DNA from: Saccoglossus kowalevskii
Lineage: Eukaryota; Hemichordata; Enteropneusta; Harrimaniidae
Assembly: GCF_000003605.2 (NCBI RefSeq)
Contig: NW_003140811.1
Location: forward strand, 409,612-455,935
DNA length: 46,324 bases
Direction of reading: 5' to 3'
Positions 45,249-46,324 of this stretch are shown piece after piece. A program made the translations under genes and the position numbers. Under the pieces are notes generated by a model, which searched no databases, was not told the DNA's origin, and was given only the letters and a program-made list of their open reading frames with translations. How positions within the stretch are numbered: the first letter of the stretch is position 1; each line of letters begins with the position of its first letter.

Positions 45249-45899
45249 CATACTACAAAGACTATGCTATTACACAAGCAAACAGAATACTAGTCACAGC
45301 ACTTGAACATCACACGTGGTAACACCCAACGACATACAAGGAACATTCACTCAATTCTGTTCCCAGTTGTACATTGATTCATCCATCCATGCTGATTCCA
45401 TCCAGTAATTTGTAATATATAACAATGAATGAATATTATTAAAATCAAATTTAGAAAGATATTGTAAAATATTGCAACCTAACATAGAAGACTTAATTTA
45501 TTAGTTAATGACAATCATTTCAGAATTGTATTTTACTTTGTGTAGATGCTTGCATGCAAGTTCATTTCATTGCCATGTAGAAAGTAAATCAGGGTAATAT
45601 TTGCCTTAAGTGAATTGAAATGAATAAACAATGAGTATTTGTAAGATAAATATATATTTGCCTTTTTATTAGTATATTAAGTTGTTCTTAAAATGTTACT
45701 TATGTAATATATTATGTCAATTAAACAAACGTGCATATATTGTTCGCTAATTAACTGTGATTGAGGATAAACTACTGCCCTCAAGACAATAACTGGGTAA
45801 TGAGAAGCAAAACACTAGACTCTGAAATCAGTATTTAACTTTCTCTTTTAACAGTTTCATCAATGATCATATGTGTATATGTTGACCAATCAAATCAAC

Positions 45900-46132
45900 T
45901 GAAATTTCAAAAGGTTGGATTATGGTATGTCAATTCCAACATAATTTACATCTCCCGCGCGACAAACTTTGACAATCTATAATTCCACTTGGTGGCGCTG
46001 TTCGGAAATCTTCCATTCTGTTAATTAGAGACGGGTTATGCGCACGCCACTTTGGGTCGTATCTGTGAGCTCTCAAATAGGACCTCACGAATACGACCTA
46101 CTTTACATATTACCCATATTGCATTATACAAC
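45900..46132 (+). promoter_or_regulatory. Promoter-like region of the gene starting at 46133
   Basis: Locally GC-richer (cccgcgcgac, ggtggcgctgttcgg, atgcgcacgcc) in an otherwise AT-rich stretch, just upstream of the first ATG. No TATA box placed. Confidence 0.35.
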
Positions 46133-46324
46133 ATGGCCGACAGGTTAGTTGTGCTTGTTATTTTCTTCCCGTTACATACACGATGTGTTGTTTACTAGTA
46201 ATCGCACGTTTTCCTAAACAGTATGTGAACCTTTGTCGCGTCGTCAGACAGAAATTCACTTTTTAACACATGAATTTTGCGTTTTTTTTCAATTTAGCCG
46301 AGTCGATTTATCACGGTGGAGCAA
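46133..46324 (+). CDS. First two exons of an unidentified gene, cut by the window end
   Basis: ATG at 46133 (context caacATGG) opens an 11-nt coding exon ending at 46143 before a GTTAGT donor. The next exon starts at 46298 after a T-rich tract and AG, and the phases agree. The joined frame reads MADSRVDLSRWS and runs off the end. The upstream 150 bp is locally GC-richer than its surroundings, as expected of a promoter. The protein is too short to identify. Confidence 0.5.

Overview
The window is nuclear DNA of an animal, most likely a marine invertebrate. It is AT-rich and dense in introns. It carries three spliced genes with canonical GT..AG introns plus the first two exons of a fourth, all embedded in short non-autonomous DNA transposons, tandem repeats and simple TA repeats. 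Homologues of FOXRED2, IHO1 and TEX36 together suit an invertebrate deuterostome or a related bilaterian; the sequence alone does not fix the species.

Layout. 1-11300 is gene-poor: tandem repeats near 4.08-4.62 kb (period about 130-170 bp) and 4.64-5.75 kb (period about 141 bp), a G-rich inverted-repeat element near 8.8 kb, two copies of a 215-bp segment (7.4 and 9.3 kb), two short candidate ORFs, and a striking set of tiny palindromic insertions. 11314-18796 (+) is a nine-exon FOXRED2-like flavoprotein gene of 601 codons. 20063-26624 (-) is an eight-or-more-exon coiled-coil gene that I read as the meiotic protein IHO1 (CCDC36/Mer2 family). 27033-42503 (+) is a four-exon TEX36-like gene with a 12.6-kb third intron. 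46133 to the end (+) starts another gene. The IHO1-like and TEX36-like genes are head to head, about 0.4 kb apart, and both families are germline or testis genes in vertebrates, so a shared promoter is plausible.

The most unusual signal is in the first 11 kb. Eight perfect cases and one near-perfect case of a 13-70 bp palindrome sit precisely between two copies of a 7-bp direct repeat whose sequence differs at every site. The palindromes fall into at least three sequence families, and almost all begin with C and end with G. This is the hallmark of insertion with a 7-bp target-site duplication, by elements that consist of little more than two terminal inverted repeats.

Other points: a TA-flanked MITE family whose ends abut splice acceptors in two genes; a 400-bp MITE present as an inverted pair inside one intron; two palindromic RFX-type X-boxes in the TEX36-like intron; an 81-nt miRNA-precursor-like hairpin; and a decayed non-LTR retrotransposon fragment. 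All exon models were built by hand from reading frames and splice sites, without transcript evidence.
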